The notes under the pieces were generated by a model, which did no database searches, was not told the origin of the DNA, and was given only the letters and a program-made list of their open reading frames with translations. A DNA stretch of 64,000 nt from Halosimplex halobium (GTDB lineage: Archaea > Halobacteriota > Halobacteria > Halobacteriales > Haloarculaceae): positions 186,001 through 250,000 of the forward strand of contig NZ_JBLKNX010000004.1 of the NCBI RefSeq assembly GCF_051414055.1. Direction: 5' to 3'. Made by a program: the position numbers and the translations under genes. Positions 41,885 to 51,034 of the stretch are shown here, one piece after another. Position 1 is the first letter of the stretch. Each line of letters starts with the position of its first letter.

Positions 41885-44596
41885 ATGCACGTCAGCATCG
41901 TGGGCAGCGGCTACGTCGGGACGACCGTCGCCGCCTGTCTCGCCGACCTGGGGCACGAGGTGACGAACGTCGACATCGACGAGGACATCGTCGCCGCCAT
42001 CAACGACGGGGAGTCGCCGATCCACGAGCCCGGCCTCGACGACCTCGTGGCCGAGCACGCGGGCGAAAACCTGCGGGCGACCACCGACTACGACGCGGTC
42101 CGCGAGACGGACGTGACCTTCCTCGCCCTGCCGACCCCCTCCGAGGACGACGGCGCCATCGACCTGGCCTACATGGAGGCCGGCGCCGCCTCGCTGGGCG
42201 AGGCGCTGGCCGAGAAAGCGGGCGACCACCTCGTCGTCGTCAAGAGCACCGTCGTCCCCGGCTCGACAGAGGAAGTCATCGCGCCCGCCATCGAGGAGAC
42301 ATCCGGGAAGACCGCCGGCGAGGGCTTCCACGTCGCGATGAACCCCGAGTTCCTCCGGATGGGCACCGCCGTCGCGGACTTCCTCGACCCCCAGAAGATC
42401 GTCTTCGGCGCCCGCGAGGCCGCCGCTTACGACACGCTCGGCGACGTGTTCGCGCCGCTGGTCGCGGAGAGCGACGCCGCCGTCGTCGAGACCGGCATCC
42501 GCGAGGCCGAGATGATCAAGTACGCCAACAACGGCTTCCTCGCGTCGAAGGTCTCGCTGATCAACGACATCGGGAATATCTGCAAGGAGTTCGACGTCGA
42601 CGCCTACGAGGTGGCCGACGCGATCGCCTTAGACGACCGGATCGGCGGGAAATTCCTGCGGTCCGGTCTCGGGTGGGGCGGTTCGTGTCTCACCGGCGAC
42701 CAACGAGTGATGGCGAAAGACGAGGAGGGGACAAAACTCCTGACGCTCGCGGAGTTTTTCGATCGGTACGTCGACGACGGCGGCGTGGCCGACGTGTCCG
42801 TTCTCAGCTGTGACGAGCACGGTACGTTCGAATTCAAGTCCGTCCAGGCCGCGACGCGGCGTCCGTACGACGACGACCTCTACACGGTTCGGACGAAGAT
42901 GAACAAGGAAGTCACCGTCACGAGGGACCACCCGATGGTGACAATCGAGCGGGGGGGCCCGGTCGTCCGCGAGGCCGAGACACTTTCACCCGGGGACAAG
43001 ATTCCGGTACAGACGAGTCTCCCGGAAGATCCGGTCGGGATGATCGACCTGCTCGAACTCGTCGCCTCGTCGGATCGATTCGACAATTCGAGCGTCTACC
43101 TGAAACCGTCGTTCGAACTGGAGACGATCGACGAGGAGTTCCGCGAGGTACTTGCGGAGTACAACAGGCAGTTCAGCTACTCGAAACTTCACGACCTCGT
43201 TCGGAGCAACTACCTCCCGCTGGACGTGTTCCTCGAATACGAGGACGAGTTACCGTTCGACCGCCGCGATCTCTCCCTGTACACTACGTGTGGCGGCGGG
43301 CAGACGTACGTACCCGCGATAATCGAGGCGGATGAGGAATTCTGGCGGTATATCGGCTACTATCTCAGCGAGGGGCACGTCAACGAAGACAACTCCGCAC
43401 GGGGCTCAAACGTTCGAAAACGCGTGTTCCTGAGCTTCCACCCGAGCGACGAACCGGAGTACGTCTCGGAGGTCGAATCCTACTACGAACGGCTCGGGAT
43501 CAGATACCGAACCGAGACACAGGAAACGGCGACCCAGATCGAGGTTTCCAGCCGCGTGTTCGCGTACCTCCTCGAATGGCTGGGGTGTGGCACCGGTTCG
43601 TACTCGGCGAGCGTGCCCGACCTCGCATTTCAAGAACCGCCCGAGCACAGGAAGGCGCTCCTGTCGGGGCTGTTCCGCGGCGACGGATACATCGAGTACA
43701 CGAACCACTCCAACGCGGTGGTCTACGACTACGGGTCGGTGAGCGAGGAACTAATCCAGGGGATGCAGTTCCTCCTGCACAGTCTGGGAATCGTCCCCAG
43801 CTACAAGACGTCACAGTCGCGGAAATCCACGCAGCCCGCACACTTCCTCCGGGTGAGTTCCAAACGGCAGATCGCGCTCCTGCAGGAGATGTTTCTACCG
43901 GAGGAGCAGGCGAATATTCAGGAGCGACTCGACGCGTACGATAGGGATATCAAACCGACCGGGCACGCCGATGGTGGCACACACACGACGGTTAAGGTCA
44001 AAGAGATCTCGGTCGAAGCGTCTTCAGACGAAGTCTATTCACTGGAAGTCGAGGATAACCACACGTTCGTGACGACCGATGGGTTAGTGGTCCACAACTG
44101 CTTCCCAAAAGACACCAACGCCATCATCGCGGCCGCGCGGGAGGCGGGCTACGAGCCGCCCGTCCTCGAAGCCGCGGTCGAGGTGAACGACCTCCAGCCC
44201 GAGCGGCTACTCTCGCTGCTGGACGAGCGGGCGGACGTGGCCGGCGAGCGGGTCGCCGTCCTCGGTCTCTCGTTCAAACCCGGCACCGACGACGTTCGCA
44301 AGACCCGGGCGGTGCCGGTCATCGAGGGCCTCCAGGAGCGGGGCGCCGACGTGGTCGCATACGACCCGGTGGCGACCGAGAGCTTCGACGAGCACTACCC
44401 CGACATCGAGGTCGAGTACGCCGACAGCGCGACCGAGGCGCTGGACGGTGCCCGCGCCGCAGTCGCGGTCACCGACTGGGACGAGTTCGCCGCGCTCGAT
44501 TCGGAGTTCGAGGCGATGGCCGAACCGCTGGTCCTCGACGGCCGCCACATCATCGAGCGCCGCGACGGCATCGAGTACGTCGGCCTGACGTGGTGA
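41885..44596 (+). CDS. aglM: UDP-glucose 6-dehydrogenase precursor containing an intein
   Basis: A 903-residue precursor. Residues 1-267 and 739-903 together form a 432-residue UDP-glucose/GDP-mannose dehydrogenase, which oxidises UDP-glucose to UDP-glucuronate. Signs are GSGYVG (7-12), KSTVVPG and MNPEFLRMGTA, AEMIKYANNGFLASK, and after the insertion the catalytic CFPKD. The product feeds surface glycans; AglM does this in Haloferax, and I apply that symbol by analogy. Residues 268-738 are an intein (separate entry) that interrupts exactly before the catalytic cysteine, so activity depends on splicing. An STT3-like gene is convergent downstream. The ATG at 41885 gives the Rossmann strand directly. 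Confidence 0.93.
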   Translation: MHVSIVGSGYVGTTVAACLADLGHEVTNVDIDEDIVAAINDGESPIHEPGLDDLVAEHAGENLRATTDYDAVRETDVTFLALPTPSEDDGAIDLAYMEAGAASLGEALAEKAGDHLVVVKSTVVPGSTEEVIAPAIEETSGKTAGEGFHVAMNPEFLRMGTAVADFLDPQKIVFGAREAAAYDTLGDVFAPLVAESDAAVVETGIREAEMIKYANNGFLASKVSLINDIGNICKEFDVDAYEVADAIALDDRIGGKFLRSGLGWGGSCLTGDQRVMAKDEEGTKLLTLAEFFDRYVDDGGVADVSVLSCDEHGTFEFKSVQAATRRPYDDDLYTVRTKMNKEVTVTRDHPMVTIERGGPVVREAETLSPGDKIPVQTSLPEDPVGMIDLLELVASSDRFDNSSVYLKPSFELETIDEEFREVLAEYNRQFSYSKLHDLVRSNYLPLDVFLEYEDELPFDRRDLSLYTTCGGGQTYVPAIIEADEEFWRYIGYYLSEGHVNEDNSARGSNVRKRVFLSFHPSDEPEYVSEVESYYERLGIRYRTETQETATQIEVSSRVFAYLLEWLGCGTGSYSASVPDLAFQEPPEHRKALLSGLFRGDGYIEYTNHSNAVVYDYGSVSEELIQGMQFLLHSLGIVPSYKTSQSRKSTQPAHFLRVSSKRQIALLQEMFLPEEQANIQERLDAYDRDIKPTGHADGGTHTTVKVKEISVEASSDEVYSLEVEDNHTFVTTDGLVVHNCFPKDTNAIIAAAREAGYEPPVLEAAVEVNDLQPERLLSLLDERADVAGERVAVLGLSFKPGTDDVRKTRAVPVIEGLQERGADVVAYDPVATESFDEHYPDIEVEYADSATEALDGARAAVAVTDWDEFAALDSEFEAMAEPLVLDGRHIIERRDGIEYVGLTW
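42686..44098 (+). mobile_element. mini-gene for a LAGLIDADG intein in UDP-glucose dehydrogenase
   Basis: A 471-residue in-frame intein (residues 268-738). It starts with Cys in CLTGDQRVM (block A), has TRDHPMVTIE (block B, with the splicing His) and ends DNHTFVTTDG ... VVHN, followed by extein Cys. Two LAGLIDADG-type motifs, YIGYYLSEGHV (about 489-499) and LLSGLFRGDGYIEY (about 589-602), mark a homing endonuclease. The insertion lies in GGS|CFPKD, the active-site loop of the host enzyme. The intein uses more A/T-ending codons than the exteins, which fits arrival by horizontal transfer. Confidence 0.95.
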
Positions 44597-44630
44597 GCGG
44601 GCGGCCCCGCCCGCCGACGCTGTTCCGCCG

Positions 44631-47072
44631 CTAGTTCTCGACCGACACTCGCGACCCGTCGACGACGGCCGAGTCGGGCACCCGGACGGACCGGGACTCG
44701 TTGCCGGCCGTGAGGTCGTAGGTCCCCGGGTAGGGGACGACCAGCCGGTAGGTCCCGTCGGAGCGGACCGTCGCCTGCTGGCGGTACAGGAACGACGTGT
44801 TGGGGATCTCGACGGTCATCCGAGCTTCTACGGTCGCATTGACCGGCGCGGTTCCGGTGACGGTCGCACCGGGAACGAGCGTGAACACCTTCGTCGTCGT
44901 ACTCGTGGAGGCGTAGACGGCGCGGTAGTGTGAGACGGCGTCGTACCCCTGTTCGGCCCACCGGCTCCCGTAGGTGACGTAGAGGTGTTTCTGGATCGTC
45001 CCGTCGCGGCGCGGCAGCGGTTCGACGACGACGAAGCCCGTGTCCTCGTAGAGCCGTTCGTACCAGCGGGCGCTGGCCGCCGAGTCGTCGTAGATGAACG
45101 ACGTGTAGTTACCCTGGGCCCGCGAGTAGTTCTCCGCGACGCCGCTGGTGAAGTAGTTGTAGACGCGATTGACACTCCACCGGCTGAAGACGTAGCTGTC
45201 GGGATAGTCCAGTCCCTGCTCGTCGGCGTAGCCGCCCATCCAGGACGCCGCCCGGTAGGTCTCCTCCTCGACGACGCCGTTCTCCACGTCGGCGGGCAGG
45301 TAGACGACCCCGCCGCCGACGACGGCGAGGACGACCAGCGCCGGGACCGCGACGGACCGGGGTGTCAGCGCGGCGCGGTCGAACCCGTCCGGTGCCCCTC
45401 CGTCGGCGCCCGTCGCGGTCCGCCACTCCGTCCCGACCGGGCGGCGGACGGGCGCCGGGAGCGCGGCGAGGTCGCGCCGGGCGAGCAGCCAGACGAACGC
45501 GACGGCCGCGAACACGGCCAGTATCGGCGCGAAGTGCGCCGCGAACCGTATCTGTAGCGCGCTCAGGAACAGGAGCCACCACGCGTAGCCGCTCAGGGCG
45601 AGCCACTGGCGGTCGCCCAGGGCCGCGCGGCGCAGCGCCCACACCATCACCGGCAGCCCCAGCAGAACGACGACGCCGAAAAACTCCAGCCCGAAGGTGT
45701 TGCCGGGCGTGAACACCGGATCCTTCTCGGCGACGTTCGACCGCAGGAGCAGGAAGCCGACCCCGCCCAGTAACCGCCCGACAGTCTCCGGCAGGACGAC
45801 CCAGAGGGTCACGAGTCCGACGACCGGACCCGCGAGTTCCGCGCCGACGAGCGCCCGCACGGACAGCGACCCGCGGTGGACGAACTCGCCAACGCCGACG
45901 AGCGCGAGGCCACCGGCCAGCAGTACACCGGGTACCACCGCGACGGCGACCGACTGCCAGCCGAGCGCGGCGTGCGCGCCCAGCGTCAGCGCTGCAGCGA
46001 CCCCGATACCCGCGAGGACCGGTCCGTTCGCACGCAGCGGCGACCGTTCCTCGACCACGTCCAGCGGGACCGCGGCCGCGAGATACCCCGCGACGGGCAC
46101 GAGCAGGAGCGGACTCCCCTCCCAGGCGAGGGTCTGCCCGGCGACAGCGACGCCGAGCAGGCCTGCGCCGCCCAGACCCGTCGACTCGAACGCCTCGTCG
46201 GCGTCGACGGTGACGACCCGCGCGAGCACCGTCAGGGTCACCGTCGCCCAGACGTAGTCGAAGGCGTGGTGGTCCGCGAACCCCAGCGAGGTCCGGAAGG
46301 CGAACGTCGGGACCAGCGCCAGGACGAGGGCCGCTACCAGCCCCACGCGCCGGTCGTCCATCACGCGGGCGCCGAGCAGGTACAGGATCGCGGCCGTCGC
46401 GACCGCCGCGACGACGGGATACCACGCCAGGACCGCGCCGGTCGCGACCTGTCCCCCGCCGGCGAGGCCGGCGACCAGCCAGATCACGGCCAGGAACAGC
46501 GGCTCCCCCGTCGGCAGGTCCACGAGCGCTCCGGGGTCGAGCGGCCCACCCGCTCCGCTCAGCAGTCGGTCCACCTGGTAGCGATAGAAGTACGGGTCGT
46601 TCGCCGTCAGCACCACGTCGCCCCCGCGGAACACGTCCCGGTAAATGTACGCCCGGGTCCACACGAACAGGGCGGCGACCGACAGAACGACGCCGACGGC
46701 GGTTCCGCGGGCCGACGCAACCGTGGAGATGTCGCGCTCGTCGATGTCGCGAGCCGACGGGAGGTCGGGCAGAGAGAGGCTCGCGACGACCGCCGCGGCC
46801 CCTCCCCCGTCGCTCGACTCGGTTTCGTCTGCGGCCGCCACGTCCGCTTCGAGCGCGGCACGAACCGTCTCGGGGTCGGCGAGTCGATACCCGCCGTCGG
46901 CGTCCTCGACGACCCCCTGCTCGACGAGGCGGCCGAACGTCCCGGTGTCGACCGGTACGTCGTCGAACGTCCACGAATCCGTCGCCTTGTCGGCGTCGAG
47001 GAGCGCGGCCAGCGCCGCCTCGAACTCCGGGTCCTCGGCGGCTCGCGCCGCGAGGTCGTCCCTGTCCGCCAT
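44631..47072 (-). CDS. STT3/AglB-like oligosaccharyltransferase
   Basis: An 813-residue membrane protein of the STT3 family, which transfers lipid-linked glycans to asparagine. A cytosolic N-terminal domain of about 100 residues (MADRDDLAARAAEDPEFEAAL) precedes 11-13 membrane spans. The acidic motif NDPYFYRYQVDRLL near 156-169 and SLGFADHHAFDYVW near 262-275 are the expected external loops. In the soluble C-terminal part the place of WWDYG appears to be SRWSVNRVYNYF (about 628-639), without WWDYG. Start ATG at 47072. Possibly a divergent paralogue of AglB. It is convergent with the UDP-glucose dehydrogenase gene. Confidence 0.85.
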   Translation of the reverse strand: MADRDDLAARAAEDPEFEAALAALLDADKATDSWTFDDVPVDTGTFGRLVEQGVVEDADGGYRLADPETVRAALEADVAAADETESSDGGGAAAVVASLSLPDLPSARDIDERDISTVASARGTAVGVVLSVAALFVWTRAYIYRDVFRGGDVVLTANDPYFYRYQVDRLLSGAGGPLDPGALVDLPTGEPLFLAVIWLVAGLAGGGQVATGAVLAWYPVVAAVATAAILYLLGARVMDDRRVGLVAALVLALVPTFAFRTSLGFADHHAFDYVWATVTLTVLARVVTVDADEAFESTGLGGAGLLGVAVAGQTLAWEGSPLLLVPVAGYLAAAVPLDVVEERSPLRANGPVLAGIGVAAALTLGAHAALGWQSVAVAVVPGVLLAGGLALVGVGEFVHRGSLSVRALVGAELAGPVVGLVTLWVVLPETVGRLLGGVGFLLLRSNVAEKDPVFTPGNTFGLEFFGVVVLLGLPVMVWALRRAALGDRQWLALSGYAWWLLFLSALQIRFAAHFAPILAVFAAVAFVWLLARRDLAALPAPVRRPVGTEWRTATGADGGAPDGFDRAALTPRSVAVPALVVLAVVGGGVVYLPADVENGVVEEETYRAASWMGGYADEQGLDYPDSYVFSRWSVNRVYNYFTSGVAENYSRAQGNYTSFIYDDSAASARWYERLYEDTGFVVVEPLPRRDGTIQKHLYVTYGSRWAEQGYDAVSHYRAVYASTSTTTKVFTLVPGATVTGTAPVNATVEARMTVEIPNTSFLYRQQATVRSDGTYRLVVPYPGTYDLTAGNESRSVRVPDSAVVDGSRVSVEN

Positions 47073-47111
47073 CTTGGAAGGAACTGTGTCCACGGGGAAA
47101 AGACGTTCCGG

Positions 47112-47678
47112 TTAGCGCACGCGGTCGGCGCCGCCCCCGCCTCGATCGCTCCGGTCGCCGGTGTCGGTCCCGCTCTCGGCCTCGCTCGCGGCGTCGCCGC
47201 GGCGCCGGTCGACCGCGAACACGGCACCGGCGACGAGTAACGCCGCGGCGAGCACCCGCGGGTCCGAGGTGACGTAGAGACTCGGCGTCGGCGGCCGCCA
47301 CCAGGTGACCGGGTAGAGCCACGGACCCGCGCGGCCGTCCGCGAATACCCGGAGGCCGTCCAGCACCAGCGACAGCGACCCACCGGCGACGAGGAATCCG
47401 AACGCCCGTCGCCGGTGGCGGGGTCCGAACGCCAGCGCGACGGCGCCCGCCACCAGCCCTACGCCGCCCAGCGTGCTCACTGCGCTCCAGGAGAACGGGA
47501 CGCCGAGTACGGTCTCGACGGTCGCCGAGTCCAGCAGGAGGTCGACCTTCACGAGGTCGGGGACCGCGGCGCCGCACATCCCCACGGCGACCCACGGGGG
47601 CGCGATCCGGTCGGTCCGCCAGCCCGCGACGGTCAGGACGACGTAGACCGCGAGGACGTGGGTCAGCAGGTCAGCCAT
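47112..47678 (-). CDS. DUF457/YdjM-like membrane protein
   Basis: A 188-residue membrane protein. MADLLTHVLAVYVV with an early Asp and His and the later CGAAVPDLVKVDLL recall the YdjM/DUF457 family of membrane-bound, possibly metal-dependent hydrolases: D3, H7 and D41 could be ligands. About four helices, then a disordered acidic tail (about 160-188). Its start overlaps the end of the next gene by eight bases (47671-47678), so it is probably translated together with that OB-fold protein. Function not established. Confidence 0.75.
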   Translation of the reverse strand: MADLLTHVLAVYVVLTVAGWRTDRIAPPWVAVGMCGAAVPDLVKVDLLLDSATVETVLGVPFSWSAVSTLGGVGLVAGAVALAFGPRHRRRAFGFLVAGGSLSLVLDGLRVFADGRAGPWLYPVTWWRPPTPSLYVTSDPRVLAAALLVAGAVFAVDRRRGDAASEAESGTDTGDRSDRGGGGADRVR

Positions 47679-48174
47679 CCCGGCTCACCTCGCGCTCGTC
47701 CGCTCGCACCTCGAACGTCAGCGACTCCCGGTCGACTCGCCAGCGGCGGAAAAAGGCCGCGAGCGCGAGCAACGCGCCGACCGCCGAGACGGCGTACTTG
47801 TACCCCTTCGAGGCGCCGGCCGGGTTGACGACCGCCACGGCCGAGGCGTCGATGGCCCGATCCGCCTGGAGAGTGCCGTACACCTGGACGACCCCGCCGG
47901 GCCGGACGCGCTCGGCGAAGCCGGTCACGGTCATCTCGAAGGGTCCCTCCGCCGAGTCGACGCGGACCGTCGCCCGGTCGGCGCCGGCGTCGACCCGCCG
48001 GACCGTCCCGAACAGCAGCGTCCGCTCGCCGACGTGGGCGTCGTAGCCGGTGGCGAGTTCCTCGGGCTCCGGGTACGGGCTCTGGGTCGGCGCGACGGCG
48101 TCGTAGTGGACGCACACCCCCCCGAGGACGCCGAGGAGCGCGACCACGCCGACGAGCCGGACCAGCGGATGCAC
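47671..48174 (-). CDS. membrane-anchored OB-fold-like protein
   Basis: A 167-residue protein starting with GTG at 48174, giving a signal-anchor helix (LVRLVGVVALLGVLGGV). A beta-rich domain outside (GERTLLFGTVRRVDAGADRA to VVQVYGTLQ, about 48-105) resembles an OB-fold of the kind seen in halobacterial lipoprotein-like DNA-binding-type or CcmE-type domains. A second helix near 125-140 and a cytosolic tail follow. I base OB-fold on strand pattern only. It overlaps the DUF457-like gene downstream by eight bases. Confidence 0.68.
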   Translation of the reverse strand: MHPLVRLVGVVALLGVLGGVCVHYDAVAPTQSPYPEPEELATGYDAHVGERTLLFGTVRRVDAGADRATVRVDSAEGPFEMTVTGFAERVRPGGVVQVYGTLQADRAIDASAVAVVNPAGASKGYKYAVSAVGALLALAAFFRRWRVDRESLTFEVRADEREVSRDG

Positions 48175-48319
48175 GCTCCCGTCTCGCGAGGCCGACGAGA
48201 AAACGTTTTCGCGCCGTTCGCCGACGCCGGGCGGCCCGTCGACACGCCGGGCCCACTTCGACGGAGGACTCCGAGCGCACTTCGACGGAGGTATACCCCG
48301 ACCGCGCCTCGGCTCGCCC

Positions 48320-48916
48320 ATGCGCCAGTTCGTCGTCCTCGGCCACGACGCGCCGACGACCCCCGACTTCTCGCTCGACGACATCGCCGGCGGCGCCGGC
48401 CGCCTCGACGTGCTCTGTCGCTGCGTCACCTCGGCCTTTTTCCTCTCGCACGACATCCGCGCGGCCGTCCGGGTCCACCTCGTGCTGGCCGACGAGTTCA
48501 CCGTCACCTTCGACGGCCGCGAGTTGCGCCGGCTCAACCCCGACGAGCGCTCGACGGCCGCGCTCGTCCGCGGTGCACTGGAAGAGCGCGAGGAGGCCAT
48601 CGGCCACCAGCCCGTCGAGACCTCGCCGGGTGTCTCGCTCACTCGTCGGGGGTTCGAGCCGACCCTCGACGCCGTCGCCAGGGACGGCACCGTCGTCCAG
48701 CTCCACGAGGACGGCGACTCCGTCGTCGCCGCCGACCCGCCGAGCGACCCCGTGTTCGTGCTCTCGGACCACCGCGATTTCACCGACCGGGAGGCCGACC
48801 TGCTGGCCGACGCCGCCGACCGCCGGGTGCGGCTGGGGCCCGAGCGGCTCCACGCCGACCACGCGATCACCGTCGCCCACAACTACCTCGACACCGACGG
48901 CTTCACCGAGTACTGA
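48320..48916 (+). CDS. trmY: tRNA (pseudouridine(54)-N1)-methyltransferase
   Basis: A 198-residue SPOUT methyltransferase matching TrmY, which makes N1-methylpseudouridine at position 54 of archaeal tRNA. The start MRQFVVLGHDAPTTPDFSLD, the DVLCRCVTSAFFLSHDIR segment, and the C-terminal knot VFVLSDHRDFT with LGPERLHADHAITVAHNYLD are the signature. No Shine-Dalgarno is needed if leaderless. A tRNA-Pro gene follows 100 bp downstream. Confident. Confidence 0.93.
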   Translation: MRQFVVLGHDAPTTPDFSLDDIAGGAGRLDVLCRCVTSAFFLSHDIRAAVRVHLVLADEFTVTFDGRELRRLNPDERSTAALVRGALEEREEAIGHQPVETSPGVSLTRRGFEPTLDAVARDGTVVQLHEDGDSVVAADPPSDPVFVLSDHRDFTDREADLLADAADRRVRLGPERLHADHAITVAHNYLDTDGFTEY

Positions 48917-48976
48917 CTCGCTCGTCGGTCGGTTCGAGACGGGCCGCCGTCCCGGGGTGAGCGCGCTTCGGAACTG

Positions 48977-48984
48977 TTAAAAAC
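48977..48984 (+). promoter_or_regulatory. TATA box of tRNA-Pro
   Basis: The sequence ttaaaaac is the only AT-rich stretch in the 100 bp between trmY and the tRNA and lies 33-40 bp before the mature 5' end, as expected for an archaeal tRNA promoter with a short leader removed by RNase P. Confidence 0.6.
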
Positions 48985-49016
48985 GGCCGGTGTCTCCGTA
49001 CAAGTGCTACCAGCAC

Positions 49017-49089
49017 GGGCCGGTGGGGTAGCTTGGTATCCTTCGGCCTTCGGGTGGCCGTAACCACGATTCAAATTCGTGCCGGCCCA
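49017..49089 (+). tRNA. tRNA-Pro (anticodon CGG)
   Basis: A 73-nt intronless cloverleaf. Acceptor GGGCCGG (49017-49023) pairs with CCGGCCC (49082-49088), discriminator A at 49089. The anticodon stem CGGCC/GGCCG holds the loop TTCGGGT with anticodon CGG (49051-49053), reading the proline codon CCG. The T-arm CACGA-TTCAAAT-TCGTG is canonical. CCA is not encoded. Confidence 0.95.
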
Positions 49090-49198
49090 CTTTTCCACCG
49101 CACTACTCCCGGAGCGGCGGCTCTCCCGGGCGGCCCGCCCCCGAAACTGTCCGGTTCCGTCGTCTACTTCACGCCGGCACTCGGGGATCCGGCGTACA

Positions 49199-49504
49199 GT
49201 GATCGTACTCCACGCGTCGTTCCCGATCGACCCCGAGCACCGCGACGAAGCGCTCAAACTGGCCGACGACCTCGTCGAGCGGTCCAACGAGGAGGCCGGC
49301 ATGATCGACTACCGGGCGACCGTCGACCTGCAGGACGAGAACGTGATCCGCTTCTTCGAGCAGTACGAGGACGAGGCCGCCTTCGAGGCCCACACCGGGA
49401 CCGACCACTTCCAGGCGTTCGAGGAGCGCCTGCCGGACCTGCTGGCCGGCGAACCCGAGGTCCGCCGGTTCGAGGTCGAGTCGGCGACGGACCTGGAACT
49501 CTGA
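49199..49504 (+). CDS. antibiotic biosynthesis monooxygenase-like (ABM) protein
   Basis: A 101-residue dimeric alpha-beta barrel protein starting with GTG at 49199. IVLHASFPIDPEHRDEALKLADDLV, the GMIDYRATVDLQDENVIRFFEQYEDEAAFEAH region and FQAFEERLPDLL (segments shown are separate) match the ABM domain of YgiN-type quinol monooxygenases and small stress proteins. The catalytic role is not certain because many members have none. It is 110 bp downstream of tRNA-Pro and 133 bp upstream of the next gene. Confidence 0.85.
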   Translation: MIVLHASFPIDPEHRDEALKLADDLVERSNEEAGMIDYRATVDLQDENVIRFFEQYEDEAAFEAHTGTDHFQAFEERLPDLLAGEPEVRRFEVESATDLEL

Positions 49505-49637
49505 GGGGCGTCCCGCCGGACGGCGCCGCCCCGTCGTGGCCGCAGTCGCGGGATAGAGTCCCGAAGCGGCCGCCCCGACGCCGTACACGACCAGTTGGGC
49601 GGGAACGTTTAGGGGGCTGGCCCCGAATCGTTCTGAC

Positions 49638-50594
49638 ATGAACGTACTCGTCGTCGGCGGGAGCGGGTTCGTCGGGACGCACCTCAGCGAGGAACTGGTC
49701 GAGCGGGGCCACGACGTGACGGTCCTCTCGCGGAGCCCCGACGGCGAGGGGCTGCCGGCGGCCGCGAGCACGTACGCGGGCGACGTGACCGACTACGACA
49801 GCATCGAGGGCGCCTTCGAGGGCAAGGACGCGGTCGTCTACCTCGTGGCGCTGTCGCCGCTGTTCAAGCCCGACGGGGGCGACGAGATGCACGACCGCGT
49901 CCACCGCGGCGGGGCGGAGAACTGCCTGCGGGCCGCGGAGGAACACGGCGTCGAGCGGTTCGTCCACCAGAGCGCGCTCGGCGCCGACGCCGACGGGCCG
50001 ACCCACTACCTGCGGGCGAAGGGCCGCGCCGAGGAACTCGTCCGCGACTCCGACCGCGAGTGGGTGATCTTCCGACCCTCTATCATCTTCGGCGAGGGCG
50101 GGGAGTTCGTCGAGTTCACCAAGAAACTGAAGTCGTGGTTCGCGCCGGGCCTGCCGGTGTACCCGCTGCCCGGCGGCGGGAAACAGACGCGGTTCCAGCC
50201 GGTCTGGGTCGACGAGTTCGTCCCGATGATGGCCGACGCCGTCGGACCGAGTCCGACGAGCAATCGGAACTCGGGGAGTTCCGATGACGCCGTCGAGGAC
50301 GACGACCACGTCGGCGAGACCTACGAGATCGGCGGCCCGGACGTGCTGACGCTCCGGGAGGTGACCGAACTCGTCTACGACTCGGAGGGCAAGTCCGTCT
50401 CCATCGTCCCGCTGCCGATGGCGATGGCGAACGTCGGGCTCACCGTCCTCGGGAGCGTCGGGTTCCCGATGGGGAAAGACCAGGTCCGGTCGCTGCGGCT
50501 GGACAACACGACCGACCGCAACGACGTGGACGCCTTCGGCGTCTCCGAGTCCGACCTGACGACGTTCCGCTCGTATCTCGGCCTCGGCGGGTGA
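49638..50594 (+). CDS. NAD(P)-binding Rossmann protein, complex I NDUFA9-like
   Basis: A 318-residue atypical SDR. The nucleotide motif VVGGSGFVGTHLSE is at 5-18. The conserved VERFVHQSALGADADGPTHY and FRPSIIFGEGGEFVEF regions and QPVWVDEFVPMM fit the NDUFA9-like branch, members of which attach to respiratory complex I or act on isoprenoid substrates. An acidic insertion (PTSNRNSGSSDDAVEDDDHV) near 210-229 is a halophile loop. Substrate unknown. A TATA-like cgtttag is about 30 bp upstream. Confidence 0.87.
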   Translation: MNVLVVGGSGFVGTHLSEELVERGHDVTVLSRSPDGEGLPAAASTYAGDVTDYDSIEGAFEGKDAVVYLVALSPLFKPDGGDEMHDRVHRGGAENCLRAAEEHGVERFVHQSALGADADGPTHYLRAKGRAEELVRDSDREWVIFRPSIIFGEGGEFVEFTKKLKSWFAPGLPVYPLPGGGKQTRFQPVWVDEFVPMMADAVGPSPTSNRNSGSSDDAVEDDDHVGETYEIGGPDVLTLREVTELVYDSEGKSVSIVPLPMAMANVGLTVLGSVGFPMGKDQVRSLRLDNTTDRNDVDAFGVSESDLTTFRSYLGLGG

Positions 50595-51034
50595 CCCTGC
50601 GGGCGAGGTTCCCGGTCGATTCCGGTCGATCCCCGACCGGCGTTCGGCGACGCCCGGGCGGTCGCGCGCCGGTCACCGGCGGTCGCCGCACCCGGTCACC
50701 GTTCGATCGCCACCACACGGTCACCGTCGGCGTCAGCCACCACCGCGAGAGTATCGGCGGCCTACGTGGCGGTACGGGCGTCCTTCCCGGCGGCGGAACG
50801 GGTAGCTTTCCCGGCGGCCGTCCGGGGCCGTCCGTGGTGTGTTCGCACTTCAACCACTGGCTGTGCCTGGCTATCGTTCGACACCCGTTTCAGCGGAGAA
50901 GGAACGGCCTATCCGGGCACGGTCGTGCGGTTCCCCGGAAACCAGTTACTACTGTGACTTTTTCACGTTCGATACCCGGACAAAAAGCTTATATCCGCGA
51001 TGGGACTGTTTCTTTCTCAACGGTAACGGCAGCT
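50595..51034. other. 440-bp intergenic region with the cetZ promoter
   Basis: No coding region is evident in these 440 bases. The first 230 bases are GC-rich and featureless apart from GGCGG/CCGCC runs. From about 50870 the sequence becomes AT-richer than its surroundings, with the probable cetZ TATA box cttatatcc (50988-50996). A length of more than 400 bp before a single gene is unusual for this compact window and could hold regulatory sites. Confidence 0.6.
50988..50996 (+). promoter_or_regulatory. TATA box of the cetZ gene
   Basis: The sequence cttatatcc, preceded by the purine run caaaaag as a possible BRE, lies 39-47 bp before the cetZ ATG at 51035. Transcription would then start near 51020, leaving a leader of about 15 nt that is too short for a proper Shine-Dalgarno. 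Confidence 0.6.
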
